From contig CALCXM010000094.1 of the NCBI GenBank assembly GCA_937905825.1, positions 1-62,857 of the forward strand: DNA of 62,857 nt, given 5' to 3'. Of the stretch, positions 8,391-18,525 are shown in pieces. Each line of letters begins with the position of its first letter. Positions within the stretch are counted from its first letter, which is position 1. The translations under genes and the position numbers were made by a program. This DNA comes from an uncultured bacterium (GTDB lineage Bacteria; Planctomycetota; UBA1135; GCA-002686595). The notes under the pieces are model-generated. The model did no database searches. It was not told the DNA's origin and saw only the letters and a program-made list of their open reading frames with translations.

Positions 8391-11300
8391 ATGATCCTTC
8401 GCTTGCTTGCATGCGCGACCCTGCTGATCCCGGTCGGCACTGCGGCTGCCCCCCAGGAGGCGGCTACGCCACAGGCCGCCTTCGACACTCGCCTGCGGCA
8501 TGCTCAAGAAGCGTTCGAGAAGGGAGACTTTGTCGCTGCTGGCCAACACGCGAGCTCCGCCCTGTTGTTCGATCCTTGGAACCTAACGGCCCTCGAGTTG
8601 GCGCTCGCTAGTTGCGACGCCGATGCCGATGCCCACGCTCTCTGGGCCTACCGAATCTGGGGCGCTATGGCGAATGCGGAAGGCAAGGTGCCGGAACGCT
8701 CGAAGCTCGCAGAGACGGTGAAGTCGAGCCTTCCTGGAGTGGAAGCTCTCGCTCAGGCGCGTGTTGAGGCGTGCCGAGAGTTGGCGCGCTTGGTGAAGGC
8801 CGAGCGCAAACGCATGGTCCGTGCGCCAGAGCAGGGATTGGTGGGCGCCTGGGCAGCGCAGCTCGGCTCGCGCTTGTCAGCAGACTCCCCACAACTCGCC
8901 TCCAGCCAAGGGGCCGACCTTGATTTGCCCTACAGCTTTGATGCACGGGCCCAACAATCGGTGGTCGACGATTTGGACAGACTGCGCGGTGCTTTGCATG
9001 GACGCATGGAATACGGCTTGGCCGTACGCGCTGCGCTGATCCTGCGCGGCTTGGGAGCGCAAGGCACCGACGGCGACTTGCAAGGAGAGATTCCTGCGGG
9101 GATCGACAAGTTGAAGCGCAAGGCGGAAGGCGCTTTGACTGATTCTCGTCGCAAGCTGCAGGCCAAGTTCGCTGAGCCCTTGACCGTCGAGCAATTGCAA
9201 GACATGGACATGGACAGCGCGCGGGCCTTTTCCCTGGCCCATGAGGACCCTTCCAATCCAGGGGTGGCGATCTCCCTCACCGAGCGTTATCGCATCGAGA
9301 CCACCTGCGGCCATGAGACTCTCTTGGGTGTGGCCGACTCGGTGGAACGTCATCACGGGCGCTTGGCAACGTGGTACGGATCCGACCCGTTCCTGCAGCA
9401 ACCGGGACTGATCCGCGTTCTGCCCGAGAGCTCCGGCCTGGAAACCGAAGGGGCTCCCTTTTGGTGGGCCGGAGGTTTTCAATCCGGTTCGGTGACCACG
9501 GCGCGCTTCACCTGCTCCACGATCGAAGCCTTCGGTCATTTGTTAACCCACGAGTTGACGCACCGCTTTGATGGCGCGCTCTATCCGGGCTTGCCGAGTT
9601 GGCTGCTCGAGGGCAAAGCGGTTTGGACTGGCGGAAGCTTTGGGAGCAGTCACGACGCGAACTTCGTGGACAATCACGTCAGCTTCGGCACGGTCGAAGG
9701 AGCTTGGATCGACGGTTTCGGTGGGCAGCTCAAGTTGCGAGAGCTGATCGAAGGCGAACTCGAGGACTACCGCGACAACTACACCGCAGGCTACGCACTC
9801 TACGTGTACCTGAAGCTCTACCAAGAACCGGAAGGCAACTACGTCTTCGCCGAGCGCTTGCTCAAGTTCATGGAAGGGGCCAAAAACAACAACAAGAAGC
9901 CCCTCGCTTGGTTTGTGAAGAACTTTGCCGATGGCGAGGCGGGACGGCCGGCGGACTTTGCCAAGTTTTCGGAAGGCTTCACCACCTTCATGTCCGGCTT
10001 CTACTGGGACGATCGAGCCCCGTGGACCAAGCGTTATCAACCTAGCATCGAACGGTCCAACGGGCAGCTGGTCTACGACACGCCAACCTGGAGCTGGGCC
10101 CGTCGCCGGGCGGAACCATTTTGGGGGCAGGACCATGCGCAGGCTGCGGGGGATCTCTTCTGGGAGCAGGGCAAGGGCGAAGAGGCGGCGGACGCCTACA
10201 TGTGGGCCTGGTCGGTGGATGAGCACTCCCCCGAGCTGGCGGGCAAGTTAGCCGCTGCACTGGAAGCGCTCGGCAAACGCGAAGCGGCCTGGGTGGTGTC
10301 CCAACAACAAAACGCCGGACAACCCTCGCCGATCAAACTTCCGAAGGTGACCGCGTACGCCAAGCTTCTGCGCCAGCAAGCTGCAGAGCTATCGACGGCC
10401 AGGCGCCAATGGGCTGCGGCTGCTTTCAATGCGGACGCAAGCTGGTTGGAAACGGAACTCGGTAACGCGCCGCCCCCCATCGAGGCAGCGATGGTCCCTC
10501 TGGGTCTGGGCCATCCCTGGAATCGGCCGGGACAATTGCTCGGACTGGAGGGCTGGGAGGAGACGAGCTTGACGGACTACGACAAACGTCGCGCCGCGGG
10601 CTGCTGGTACGTGGAGGCGGATGGGGACGTGCACGTGGGACGCTTTCGACCACGGGACACAACCGGCAACCTCGACCGCCGAGCGCACAACAGGCACGCA
10701 TTCACGCGCACCTCGGCGACTCAAGCGGCGGGACGTTACGCGATCTCCTGCAAAGTGCAGTTCACCACATCCTTCGTCTCCGCAGCCCTGATCCTCGGGG
10801 ACACACGCAGGGACCGAAACATACGACTGAAGTTTTCCGCAGGCGACTTCCTCTACTCGATCGGCAAGAACGAGGAGGCGGAAACCTTGGACGCGCTGAA
10901 TTGGCATGTGGACGGGTTGCGCGAGCGGGATCCTCAACTGGTGGGAGCTCAAAGCCGGGGCAAGGTCAAGTTTGACTCCGCACGCTCGAACTTCGAATTG
11001 CTCGCCATTGTCGATGGCGCGGTGGCGCACTTTTGGATCGAGGGACAGTACTTGGGCGCCTATCACGACGCCCTCGGCATTCCGATCGAAGGACACGTGG
11101 GCTTTGCCACCAGTCAAGGCGCGATACGCATCATCGAACCAGAAATCCAACGACTCGACCGTTCCCGGACCGCGCGGCAGGCCTTGCCCGCGGACACCGC
11201 GGAGGAGAGCTCGGAAGATTTGCCGGTGAGCGCGGTGTTCGACTTGAGCTCGCCCCCCACGACTCCCTTTCGCGCCCAGCAAGATCTACCCCTACGGGGC

Positions 11301-11741
11301 ATCACCCCAGGTCCGAAAGGAACACTATTGGTGTGGATTCCCTTGGAGGAGTGGTCGGAAGAGTTGGCCGAGTTCACCTTGGGCGATTTGGAACAACAAG
11401 TCCTGGAGACAGCCAAGGAACTGCGCGCCATGTTGAAGCGCGCGTCCGCCGAGACGCCGATCGCCTTCGCGATTCCGGACTGCTTGCCCCCGGAGTTTCG
11501 CGGACGCTTGCAGACCACACTGCAAGCGGCGCTCGAGGGCATTCCGGGAAGTGTCGTGAACTACGCCTGGTCAGCGCCCAGTTCGGACTTGGACTTCGAA
11601 CCCTCCGGAGCTCAACGAACTTGGCTGTTCTTTGTGGATAGCGCGGGCGTGTTGCGAGCCATCGAGCGTTGGTTCAGCCTTAGTCAGCGCATGCCAGATG
11701 AGCTGCTGCACTGGGTCACGGTCTTTCGCGACGAGCATTGA
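8391..11741 (+). CDS. Large secreted HExxH (gluzincin-like) protein with TPR and laminin-G-like regions
   Basis: 1116 residues with a signal peptide (MILRLLACATLLIPVGTAAA). An alpha-helical, TPR-like N-terminal region precedes a zinc-peptidase core with HELTH at 387-391 and a downstream LPSWLLEGKAVW segment, where the Glu is the expected third ligand; this matches the peptidase-MA/gluzincin pattern common in planctomycete TPR proteins. After more helical repeats, residues about 760-920 look like a jelly-roll (laminin-G or DUF1080-like) with AHFWIEGQYLGAY. A C-terminal 120 residues are unassigned. Substrate and catalytic activity are unproven. It is flanked by long gaps and appears monocistronic. 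Confidence 0.75.
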   Translation: MILRLLACATLLIPVGTAAAPQEAATPQAAFDTRLRHAQEAFEKGDFVAAGQHASSALLFDPWNLTALELALASCDADADAHALWAYRIWGAMANAEGKVPERSKLAETVKSSLPGVEALAQARVEACRELARLVKAERKRMVRAPEQGLVGAWAAQLGSRLSADSPQLASSQGADLDLPYSFDARAQQSVVDDLDRLRGALHGRMEYGLAVRAALILRGLGAQGTDGDLQGEIPAGIDKLKRKAEGALTDSRRKLQAKFAEPLTVEQLQDMDMDSARAFSLAHEDPSNPGVAISLTERYRIETTCGHETLLGVADSVERHHGRLATWYGSDPFLQQPGLIRVLPESSGLETEGAPFWWAGGFQSGSVTTARFTCSTIEAFGHLLTHELTHRFDGALYPGLPSWLLEGKAVWTGGSFGSSHDANFVDNHVSFGTVEGAWIDGFGGQLKLRELIEGELEDYRDNYTAGYALYVYLKLYQEPEGNYVFAERLLKFMEGAKNNNKKPLAWFVKNFADGEAGRPADFAKFSEGFTTFMSGFYWDDRAPWTKRYQPSIERSNGQLVYDTPTWSWARRRAEPFWGQDHAQAAGDLFWEQGKGEEAADAYMWAWSVDEHSPELAGKLAAALEALGKREAAWVVSQQQNAGQPSPIKLPKVTAYAKLLRQQAAELSTARRQWAAAAFNADASWLETELGNAPPPIEAAMVPLGLGHPWNRPGQLLGLEGWEETSLTDYDKRRAAGCWYVEADGDVHVGRFRPRDTTGNLDRRAHNRHAFTRTSATQAAGRYAISCKVQFTTSFVSAALILGDTRRDRNIRLKFSAGDFLYSIGKNEEAETLDALNWHVDGLRERDPQLVGAQSRGKVKFDSARSNFELLAIVDGAVAHFWIEGQYLGAYHDALGIPIEGHVGFATSQGAIRIIEPEIQRLDRSRTARQALPADTAEESSEDLPVSAVFDLSSPPTTPFRAQQDLPLRGITPGPKGTLLVWIPLEEWSEELAEFTLGDLEQQVLETAKELRAMLKRASAETPIAFAIPDCLPPEFRGRLQTTLQAALEGIPGSVVNYAWSAPSSDLDFEPSGAQRTWLFFVDSAGVLRAIERWFSLSQRMPDELLHWVTVFRDEH

Positions 11742-12252
11742 GCTTTCCCCTTCCAAACCCCTTCATCTCGCCTCCTCAGGCGGACAGTTTCATGGGGCGA
11801 GTTCGAATTCCTGTGGGGCTTGGCTGCCGATACCGGTGGCGACTTCCTGCTGAGTTGATGGATCGATCGAGAGAGCTTGAGCCGTCGACAATCGGGTTCC
11901 GAAGCTGAGGTTTGTGAAGGGGACGCTATTCCCTTATTGAGAGGCGCAATCAGACTTAGGCCTTGGCCACGCGAGCCGCGGGGACTCAACAATCCGGGAT
12001 ATAAATCAAAATCGGGCTTACTGGTCTAAAACAACAATGCTGTCTCCTGTCCGCGATAGCTAGGACCACCTGCGCCCAGCCAAGACACTTGAAACAGCAA
12101 GAGTTTCCGGCGCATAACAACGATTCAGCATTCGGACAGGATGGGCCTCGAATCCCTCTAGTGCACTTTCCGCCCGGGGCCAACGCCCGTCAGTTTGCTT
12201 TCCTCCTATCGTGACTGGTACAGTTGAGGATCCGCCTTCACTACCTCCCGGA
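11742..12252. other. Intergenic, glycoside hydrolase leader
   Basis: About 510 bases with an A+T-richer patch near 11995-12040 (for example GATATAAATCAAAAT), the best candidate here for a promoter of the next gene. No ORF with recognisable similarity. Confidence 0.4.
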
Positions 12253-14508
12253 ATGCTCGTTCAGAGCGAACTTGGAGAGGAGTATCCCATCATTAAGCAC
12301 GTCATAAGAACGGGCCTCGCGATTGCGCTATGCGCAACCCTCGTGCCTGCGGCAGCCCAGGTTACAGGGTCCATGAAAGCCTACCAGCCGGTGCAAATCG
12401 ACTTTGTCGGCCCGACCTTGAGTGAAAGCGGTGCTTGGCCGCAGAACCCGTTTCTCAATTACCGCGGCACGCTCACGGTCAGTCCGCCCGCCGGCCCATC
12501 CATCGACATCCCAATGTTCTTCGCCGGCGACGGCAAGTCCGAGGACAGCTCGTCTACATCCGGTACGGTCTGGCGCGCGTTCTACACTCCGTCCGTTGCC
12601 GGGCAGTTCAATGCCAGGGTGGACTTTTCCTACAGCTCCAGCACGTCCATCTCAATCGACGGCGGCGGCGGATCGGCCGGGTTCTTTGACGGCGAGGCGC
12701 TTCAGTTCTCCATCACTGCCCCCGATCCCTCCGCACCGGGAAACTATGCGCGGGGCCTCTTGCGCTACGCCGGACAACACTACTTGCAGTACGACAACGG
12801 TGAGTACTACATCAAGGCCGGTGCAGACTCCCCCGAGAACTTCCTCGGCTACTACGAGTTTGACAACACAACGGACATGGGCGGCATCGCGACGCCAGGT
12901 CTCGTGAACGGCTTGCACCAATACCAGTCACATGCCGGCGACTACGGCATGAACCCGTTTGACAGCCGGGACCTGTGGGCCAATGGAACCAAGGGGAAGA
13001 ACATCCTCGGTGCGCTGAACTACATCGCCTCCGAAGGCATCAATTCAGTCTACTTCCTGACCTACAACACCGACGGTGGTGACGGCCGCGACACCTGGCC
13101 TTGGATCGATTTCCAGAACGACAAACTGCACTTCGACGTGTCCAAGCTGGCGCAATGGGATCAGGTGTTCAACCACATGGACAAGTTGGGCATGCAGCTG
13201 CACTTGATCACTCAAGAAGCCGAGAACGACGAGGCCATGGGGTTCAACGGTGATTTGTCCAACGTGCGCAAGTTGTACTACCGGGAGCTGGTCGCGCGCT
13301 TTGCCCACCACAACGCCCTGCAGTGGAACCTGGGCGAGGAACACGGCCCCGCGTCCGGCAGCTCGACCACCCTCGACGCGGAGAAAGCCTACGCGGCATG
13401 GATCCGGGACCTGGACCCTTACCAGCATCCAATCACGGTGCACACGCACTACAACGACCCTCTTACCAAATACCCCGGGCTCTACGGCAAGGCTGACTTC
13501 GAAGCATCGTCCAACCAGGGCGCCGGCGACAACTACAACACTTGGTCCATTCAGATTCGCGAGGCCTCGGCGGCAGCCGGTCGCCCCTGGGCCGTGTACG
13601 GTGATGAACAGGGAGGTCCGTGGAGTGTCGATCCCTACGGAGGCAACTTCACGACCCTGCGTCGCGAAGTGCTGTGGGGCAACTTGATGGGTGGCGGTGC
13701 CGGCGTCGAATGGTACTTCGGCTACCAGGGCACATTCGGGGACGTGCAAAGTGAGGACTGGCGCTTCGGCTCTTTGGAAACACTTTGGCAGTACACCGAC
13801 CACGCCGTCGAGTTCTTTCAGGAGCACCTGCCCTTTTCGAAGATGGCACCGGACAACGCTCTGGTCTCGTCGAGCGCAGCGTTCTGCTTTGCAAGCCAGG
13901 GCGCGACCTACGCGGTCTACCTACCTTCCGGGGGCGCAACCGACCTAACGGTCGCAGCGGGCACCTACGACGTGCGTTGGTACAACCCACGCACCGGCGG
14001 TGTGATGCGGACTGGCTCGGTCAGCCAGATGGTCGGACCGGGGCGCCTCTCGACCGGCGACAACCCGGCGGGCGACACGCAGGATTGGGTCGTGCTGGTG
14101 ACCGCAGCAAAGCCGACGGGTGGCACGGTGCTGTCCTATGGCACCGGGAAATTGTCGTCCGCTGGGACATCGCCCTACCTCACTTGGACGGGCGCACCCG
14201 ACGAAGGGCAGTTCTTCCGGATCCAGGTCCGCGACGGGATTCCAAATTCACCTGGTTTCGTTTTCTGGGGCACGGGGCAGAACCACGCGCCGTTCTTCGG
14301 TGGCACGCTCTGGGTCAACACGCCGCAGGTACGCATGCGGGTCTTCGCTCTCAATGCATCCGGCGCGGGCGGTCTCACGATCCCTGTCCACAGCGTCATG
14401 GTCGGAGCCCAACGCAACTACCAGTTCTGGGGAAGGGACCCGGGCTACGCTCCACCGAACGACATCATGCTGACGGATGCGCTCGAAGTCGAGTTCGGCA
14501 CGCCCTAG
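12253..14508 (+). CDS. Secreted DUF5060-type glycoside hydrolase
   Basis: About 751 residues. After a signal peptide (GLAIALCATLVPAAAQ) comes a DUF5060-like beta-sandwich, then a TIM-barrel glycosidase (related to the DUF4038/apiosidase group) with the candidate acid/base in WNLGEEHG and nucleophile in YGDEQGGPWS (E376/377 and E466 counted from the 12211 GTG). A collagen-binding-like beta domain follows (YDVRWYNPRTGG). The last roughly 120 residues (NSPGFVFWGTGQ...NYQFWGRDPG) resemble the YQFWYRD module of other proteins here but lack its cysteines. The start is uncertain: 12253 is the nearest ATG, yet GGAGAGGAG at 12274-12282 sits before ATC (12289) and ATT (12292), which would give a cleaner signal peptide. 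Confidence 0.8.
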   Translation: MLVQSELGEEYPIIKHVIRTGLAIALCATLVPAAAQVTGSMKAYQPVQIDFVGPTLSESGAWPQNPFLNYRGTLTVSPPAGPSIDIPMFFAGDGKSEDSSSTSGTVWRAFYTPSVAGQFNARVDFSYSSSTSISIDGGGGSAGFFDGEALQFSITAPDPSAPGNYARGLLRYAGQHYLQYDNGEYYIKAGADSPENFLGYYEFDNTTDMGGIATPGLVNGLHQYQSHAGDYGMNPFDSRDLWANGTKGKNILGALNYIASEGINSVYFLTYNTDGGDGRDTWPWIDFQNDKLHFDVSKLAQWDQVFNHMDKLGMQLHLITQEAENDEAMGFNGDLSNVRKLYYRELVARFAHHNALQWNLGEEHGPASGSSTTLDAEKAYAAWIRDLDPYQHPITVHTHYNDPLTKYPGLYGKADFEASSNQGAGDNYNTWSIQIREASAAAGRPWAVYGDEQGGPWSVDPYGGNFTTLRREVLWGNLMGGGAGVEWYFGYQGTFGDVQSEDWRFGSLETLWQYTDHAVEFFQEHLPFSKMAPDNALVSSSAAFCFASQGATYAVYLPSGGATDLTVAAGTYDVRWYNPRTGGVMRTGSVSQMVGPGRLSTGDNPAGDTQDWVVLVTAAKPTGGTVLSYGTGKLSSAGTSPYLTWTGAPDEGQFFRIQVRDGIPNSPGFVFWGTGQNHAPFFGGTLWVNTPQVRMRVFALNASGAGGLTIPVHSVMVGAQRNYQFWGRDPGYAPPNDIMLTDALEVEFGTP

Positions 14509-14819
14509 CTTCGAGCCCCGCTTCAAAGGTACAGGCGCATCAAAACGCCTGTGCCAGCTAGCCCGCAACGAAGCGGTGCGCGACGGCTTCAATGCAAGGT
14601 CCCCGATGCCATGGCCGCGCTCCCACAACGAGTTCTCTCGTTGGGCCTCAGGGTAGTGTGGGCCCGAGTGCGGGATGGGAGGGGATCCTGAGTGTTGTGG
14701 GTTGCTACATAGGCCAAGCCATCCACGCCTTCCGATCAAAGTTCCGCCGCAACTGTCCGAATCCGCGATAATTCGGAAAGACATGCAACAGTCCTTGGGA
14801 CCGTCGCGAGTCCTAGGGC
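14509..14819. other. Intergenic, no feature recognised
   Basis: 311 bases between two co-directional genes. No clear terminator, repeat or small ORF stands out. Confidence 0.4.
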
Positions 14820-17411
14820 ATGAACACCTCCACCCCGTTAGAAATCGAAGACCTGCTCGTCCATGGTGCCTGGCTGCGCAAGCTCGCGTCCAGCCTGGTC
14901 GTCAGCGACGGCGACGCGGAAGACTTGGTTCAAGAAACTTGGCTAGCCGCTCTCGTGCGCGGACCCGCCCAGCGGGAGCAGGCGCGCGCTTGGTTGGCCC
15001 GCGTGCTGAGAAACAAAGCGAGTAGCCGTGCACGCAAATCAGGCGCACGGCAACAACGGGAAGAAAACGCCGCTCGACAAGAGAGCCTCCCCTCAGCTGC
15101 AGTCCTGGCGGGCCGAGCCGACCTTAGCCGTCAGCTTGTTGGCTTTGTTCTGGAGCTCTCGCCCGAGTCCCAACGCATCCTCTTAGCGCGCTACTTCGAA
15201 GGCCTTTCGAGCGCTGAGATCGCCCGCCGTTTGGGGCGCCCAACAGGCAGCGTTCGCAGTCAACTCAAACGGGGATTGGACGACCTTCGCCGGCGCTTGG
15301 ACGCTGAGAACAGAGGCGAACGAGAACGCTGGCTCAGTGCCCTTGCGCCACTGGTCCAAGCGCAAACACAGCGGACTGGCCTGGGAATCGTCTTGGCCGC
15401 GTCGGTGGGTGTGCGCGCCGCCGTCTGCTTGGCGCTCACCTGCCTGGCCGCTGGCCTCTGGTGGATGAATCGCGGGCCGGGCCTGGACGCCTCCCCCATC
15501 ACAGTCCTTAGCGATGCGGGCCCGGAAGAGTTACAAGGTCCGCAACCCGCGCAAACCGCGCGCCACCCATCTCCGTCCGAAGCCGAAGACCAGCGCGTGC
15601 TGCTGCGTGCCGAGCCCGTGCTTGAAGAGAGCGTTATCCAAGGGCGCGTCGTCCATCCGGTCAGCGGCGAAGCCGTCGTTTGGTTCGAGCTGGGCATCGT
15701 CCCCCTTGAGCTAGCAGAAGTCTTCGAGGTGAACGTGACCGCCTCCACCCAGGTGCCTGCGCCCGAGGAAATGGAACGCGTACGCACGGACGACGAGGGG
15801 CGCTTCAGCTCTCGCTTCAAGTACGCGAGCGGCAGCTACGCGCTCGTGCCGATTGAAGATTGGCGAGTGGCGCGCACACCCGTGGACCTATCCCGAATTC
15901 GTCAGCCGCGTCCTGCCCAGGATTTCCAGCACGACGTGGCCGTGCTGGAACCCCACCGCTTCGAACTCGATTGCGGTCCGGTCTTCGCGATCGACTGTCC
16001 CAAGGCCCTCGAACTCGGGGCCGAGTCCATGGTGGCGATCTACTCCTATCTGGACCACTTCCCCCCGGGGTACTTCCGACCATCGCCACTTCAAGTCGAG
16101 CCGCGGCCGTTCGTTCGTATGCACACGGATTTCGCAGCCTCCCATCGCAACCAAGTCAGCAATCTGCGACTGGTCTCGGAGGACGGCTTCTGGAGCGGCA
16201 GTGTCCCGATGACAATCCCCGACTCGATCGCCACGCAGTTCATTCGCTTTGACTTGGAAGCCCGCGCGCTCGTGGAAGTCGATCTCGACTTTGGAGAACG
16301 CAAGCCGCCCTTCTACCTCGAATTGCAATACTGGCAAGGTGCCGTGGATCCAACTGCACCGGACGCACCCGAGCCCGACATCATCGAACTTCAAGCCAAC
16401 TTCGATGGCACGGACCTAGAGCAAGCCATCGTGAAGTACGTCCGCACTGGGCTCGCCACTGTCGGCATCAAGGCGAACACTTCTGAGTACTGGTTCGAAG
16501 TTGTCGACTTGGTAGCCGGGCACAATGCGCTCGAAGCCATTGTGCTGCCCGATCCCGCAGCCACGGGGCGCATTCAGGGCCGTGTGGTTTATCTTGGAGG
16601 GTCCGCCCCGGAGCCCATCGTGCGGGTCATCGGCAACGCAACGCTGAATGGAGAACCAACCTTTCGAACAGAGGATCTAGAGTTCCACGAGGAAGGCGGA
16701 ATGTGGGTCGCAGAGTTTGACTTCACCCACTTGCCGGTGATGGCACACACGATCTGGTTCGACAAGGGCGGCCCGGCAACCAACGACCCCAAGACCTTCG
16801 CGGTGGAACCGGATCGATCGCTAGTCGAGGTGAACGGCCCCCCGGTCGAGTTCGAGTTGCACACCGACCTCACGAGCACACGCTTGCAAGTGAAAGTCGC
16901 GGACGCCCTGACCGGCGACAAGGTCAGGGACTTCACGGTCACCGCAATCGTTCCTGGTGCATGGGTTCATTCAAAACGAGCGGAATCGAAAGCTGGCCGT
17001 GCCCGGCTCCAGCTACTCGGAAAGCTCGAGGGCGGAATCGTGTGCTTGGCGGCGAAAGGCTACATCCGTCGCGACGTGCTCATGAGCGACGCCACCGAAT
17101 CAACCAAGGGACTTGATCTAGACGTCGTACTGATGCCCGGCTGGGGAGGCCCCGTGTACGTGAAGGAAACCGGGACGGAGAAACCACTGGCTGGAGCGCG
17201 CATCCTGCTTGACGGAGTCGAGATTGGCGTCACCGACGAGGCGGGCAATTTCCAACTGGAGGTCCAGCAGGCTCCTCAACGGGTTGACTTTCAACTGGAT
17301 GGTTTCGAGGTGACCGGTCAGTCCGGCTGGATCGACAACACTGGGGAAGTCATCTCGGTGGGACCCGATCCCACCCGCCAATACATTGGAGTCCGCATGC
17401 GGAAGCTGTAG
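14820..17411 (+). CDS. Membrane-tethered ECF sigma factor with large extracytoplasmic domain
   Basis: 863 residues. Residues about 10-75 are sigma region 2 (GDAEDLVQETWLAAL) and about 105-160 sigma region 4, with a helix-turn-helix in SSAEIARRLGRPTGSVRSQL. A hydrophobic segment (about 187-216) is a likely transmembrane helix. The remaining about 640 residues are predicted extracytoplasmic: beta-rich segments, one of them a carboxypeptidase-regulatory/CnaB-like fold near the end (AGARILLDGVEIGVTDEAG). The DNA-binding half and the sensor half are in one chain, so the protein itself may be the signal receptor, with release by proteolysis (inference). ATG start follows TAGGG. Sigma factors with C-terminal extensions are known in Planctomycetota; the ligand is unknown. 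Confidence 0.85.
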   Translation: MNTSTPLEIEDLLVHGAWLRKLASSLVVSDGDAEDLVQETWLAALVRGPAQREQARAWLARVLRNKASSRARKSGARQQREENAARQESLPSAAVLAGRADLSRQLVGFVLELSPESQRILLARYFEGLSSAEIARRLGRPTGSVRSQLKRGLDDLRRRLDAENRGERERWLSALAPLVQAQTQRTGLGIVLAASVGVRAAVCLALTCLAAGLWWMNRGPGLDASPITVLSDAGPEELQGPQPAQTARHPSPSEAEDQRVLLRAEPVLEESVIQGRVVHPVSGEAVVWFELGIVPLELAEVFEVNVTASTQVPAPEEMERVRTDDEGRFSSRFKYASGSYALVPIEDWRVARTPVDLSRIRQPRPAQDFQHDVAVLEPHRFELDCGPVFAIDCPKALELGAESMVAIYSYLDHFPPGYFRPSPLQVEPRPFVRMHTDFAASHRNQVSNLRLVSEDGFWSGSVPMTIPDSIATQFIRFDLEARALVEVDLDFGERKPPFYLELQYWQGAVDPTAPDAPEPDIIELQANFDGTDLEQAIVKYVRTGLATVGIKANTSEYWFEVVDLVAGHNALEAIVLPDPAATGRIQGRVVYLGGSAPEPIVRVIGNATLNGEPTFRTEDLEFHEEGGMWVAEFDFTHLPVMAHTIWFDKGGPATNDPKTFAVEPDRSLVEVNGPPVEFELHTDLTSTRLQVKVADALTGDKVRDFTVTAIVPGAWVHSKRAESKAGRARLQLLGKLEGGIVCLAAKGYIRRDVLMSDATESTKGLDLDVVLMPGWGGPVYVKETGTEKPLAGARILLDGVEIGVTDEAGNFQLEVQQAPQRVDFQLDGFEVTGQSGWIDNTGEVISVGPDPTRQYIGVRMRKL

Positions 17412-17586
17412 ACGCAAGGGCCGCAAGCTAGCCTCAAACGCGCCCTCGCTGCAGATGCGGAAGTACGGGAGAACCCGCGACGGCAGCCAAAACGCAACGG
17501 AGCAAGCCCTCCGACCGGTCGTGATTTCCGAGCCCTGCCCGCGCGTGGCTACAGACCGAAGAAGGAGAAAGCACTACGATCTCTGC

Positions 17587-18525
17587 ATGTCCAACCACGC
17601 CGATTCGACCAACCCCAAACGCTTCTACCCAATCGGAACCCCCGGCCTGCCCTGGGGCGACGCGGAGAAGGTTCAATGGTTCGAGAGCCGTTCCATCGAG
17701 CGCAGCTACCGAGATGAAGTGCTGAGCAAGCTGGAGAAGATCGAGTCGCCTCTCGAGGTCCAACAGTACGGCGCCTTGTCCCTCGACCCCCAGCGCTACC
17801 CGCTCTTCGCGGTCAAGAGTTCTCGCGTGCTGACCGGCGCGCCCTGGGCGCTCATCACCGGTGGCGTGCACGGCTACGAGACCAGCGGCGTGCAAGGCGC
17901 CCTGGCTTTCCTCGCGAAGCATGCCGCGGCCTACACCGACCGTCTCAACTTGGTGATCGCGCCCTGCGTCAGCCCTTGGGGCTACGAAGTGATCAACCGC
18001 TGGAACCCGCACACCGCAGATCCCAATCGCTCCTTCGTCGCGAACAGCCCGGCAGAGGAGTCCGCCGCGCTCATGAAGTTGATCGCGGAACTCGGCGCCG
18101 ACTTCCTCGTCCACATCGATCTGCACGAAACCACCGATAGCGACGAGAATGAATTCCGTCCCGCCCTGGCTGCCCGCGATGGAACACCCTTCGAACCCGG
18201 CCTGATCCCTGACGGCTTCTACACGGTAGGCGACACCGAGAATCCCCAAGAGGAATTCCAAGCCGCCATCGTCGCTGGCGTGGAGCAGGTCACCCACATC
18301 GCCCCGCCCGATGCCCAGGGTGAGATCATCGGATCCAAGGTCACGCAGCACGGCGTCATCAACTATCCCTGCACGGCCTTTGGCCTGTGCACCAGCGTCA
18401 CCTCGGCGCGCTTCACCAGCACGACGGAGGTCTACCCGGACAGCCCCAAGATCACCGCGGAGATCTGCAACGCCGCCCAGATTGCCGCCGTGCAAGCTGC
18501 CTTGGAGTATGCTCTAGCCTGCTAG
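17587..18525 (+). CDS. M14-family zinc hydrolase (carboxypeptidase/aspartoacylase-like)
   Basis: 312 residues, cytoplasmic (no signal peptide). Metallocarboxypeptidase signatures: GGVHGYE with zinc ligands H95 and E98, DPNRSF (substrate-binding Asn-Arg, about 145-150), and the third ligand H180 in HIDLHET. The compact size and the succinylglutamate desuccinylase/aspartoacylase-like layout make an amide or peptide tail the likely substrate. The ORF is open back to 17386, but that overlaps the sigma-fusion gene and lacks family similarity, so the ATG at 17587 is preferred. A purine-rich AAGGAG lies 19 bases upstream, farther than usual. Confidence 0.85.
   Translation: MSNHADSTNPKRFYPIGTPGLPWGDAEKVQWFESRSIERSYRDEVLSKLEKIESPLEVQQYGALSLDPQRYPLFAVKSSRVLTGAPWALITGGVHGYETSGVQGALAFLAKHAAAYTDRLNLVIAPCVSPWGYEVINRWNPHTADPNRSFVANSPAEESAALMKLIAELGADFLVHIDLHETTDSDENEFRPALAARDGTPFEPGLIPDGFYTVGDTENPQEEFQAAIVAGVEQVTHIAPPDAQGEIIGSKVTQHGVINYPCTAFGLCTSVTSARFTSTTEVYPDSPKITAEICNAAQIAAVQAALEYALAC

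Noticed and set aside
10389..11282. 297-residue minus-strand ORF inside the HExxH gene
   Set aside because: Antisense to a gene with clear domains; composition is that of a G+C-rich shadow frame without recognisable motifs.
17434..18495. 353-residue minus-strand ORF over the M14 gene
   Set aside because: Shadow of a gene with H, E, R and H active-site residues in the plus frame.
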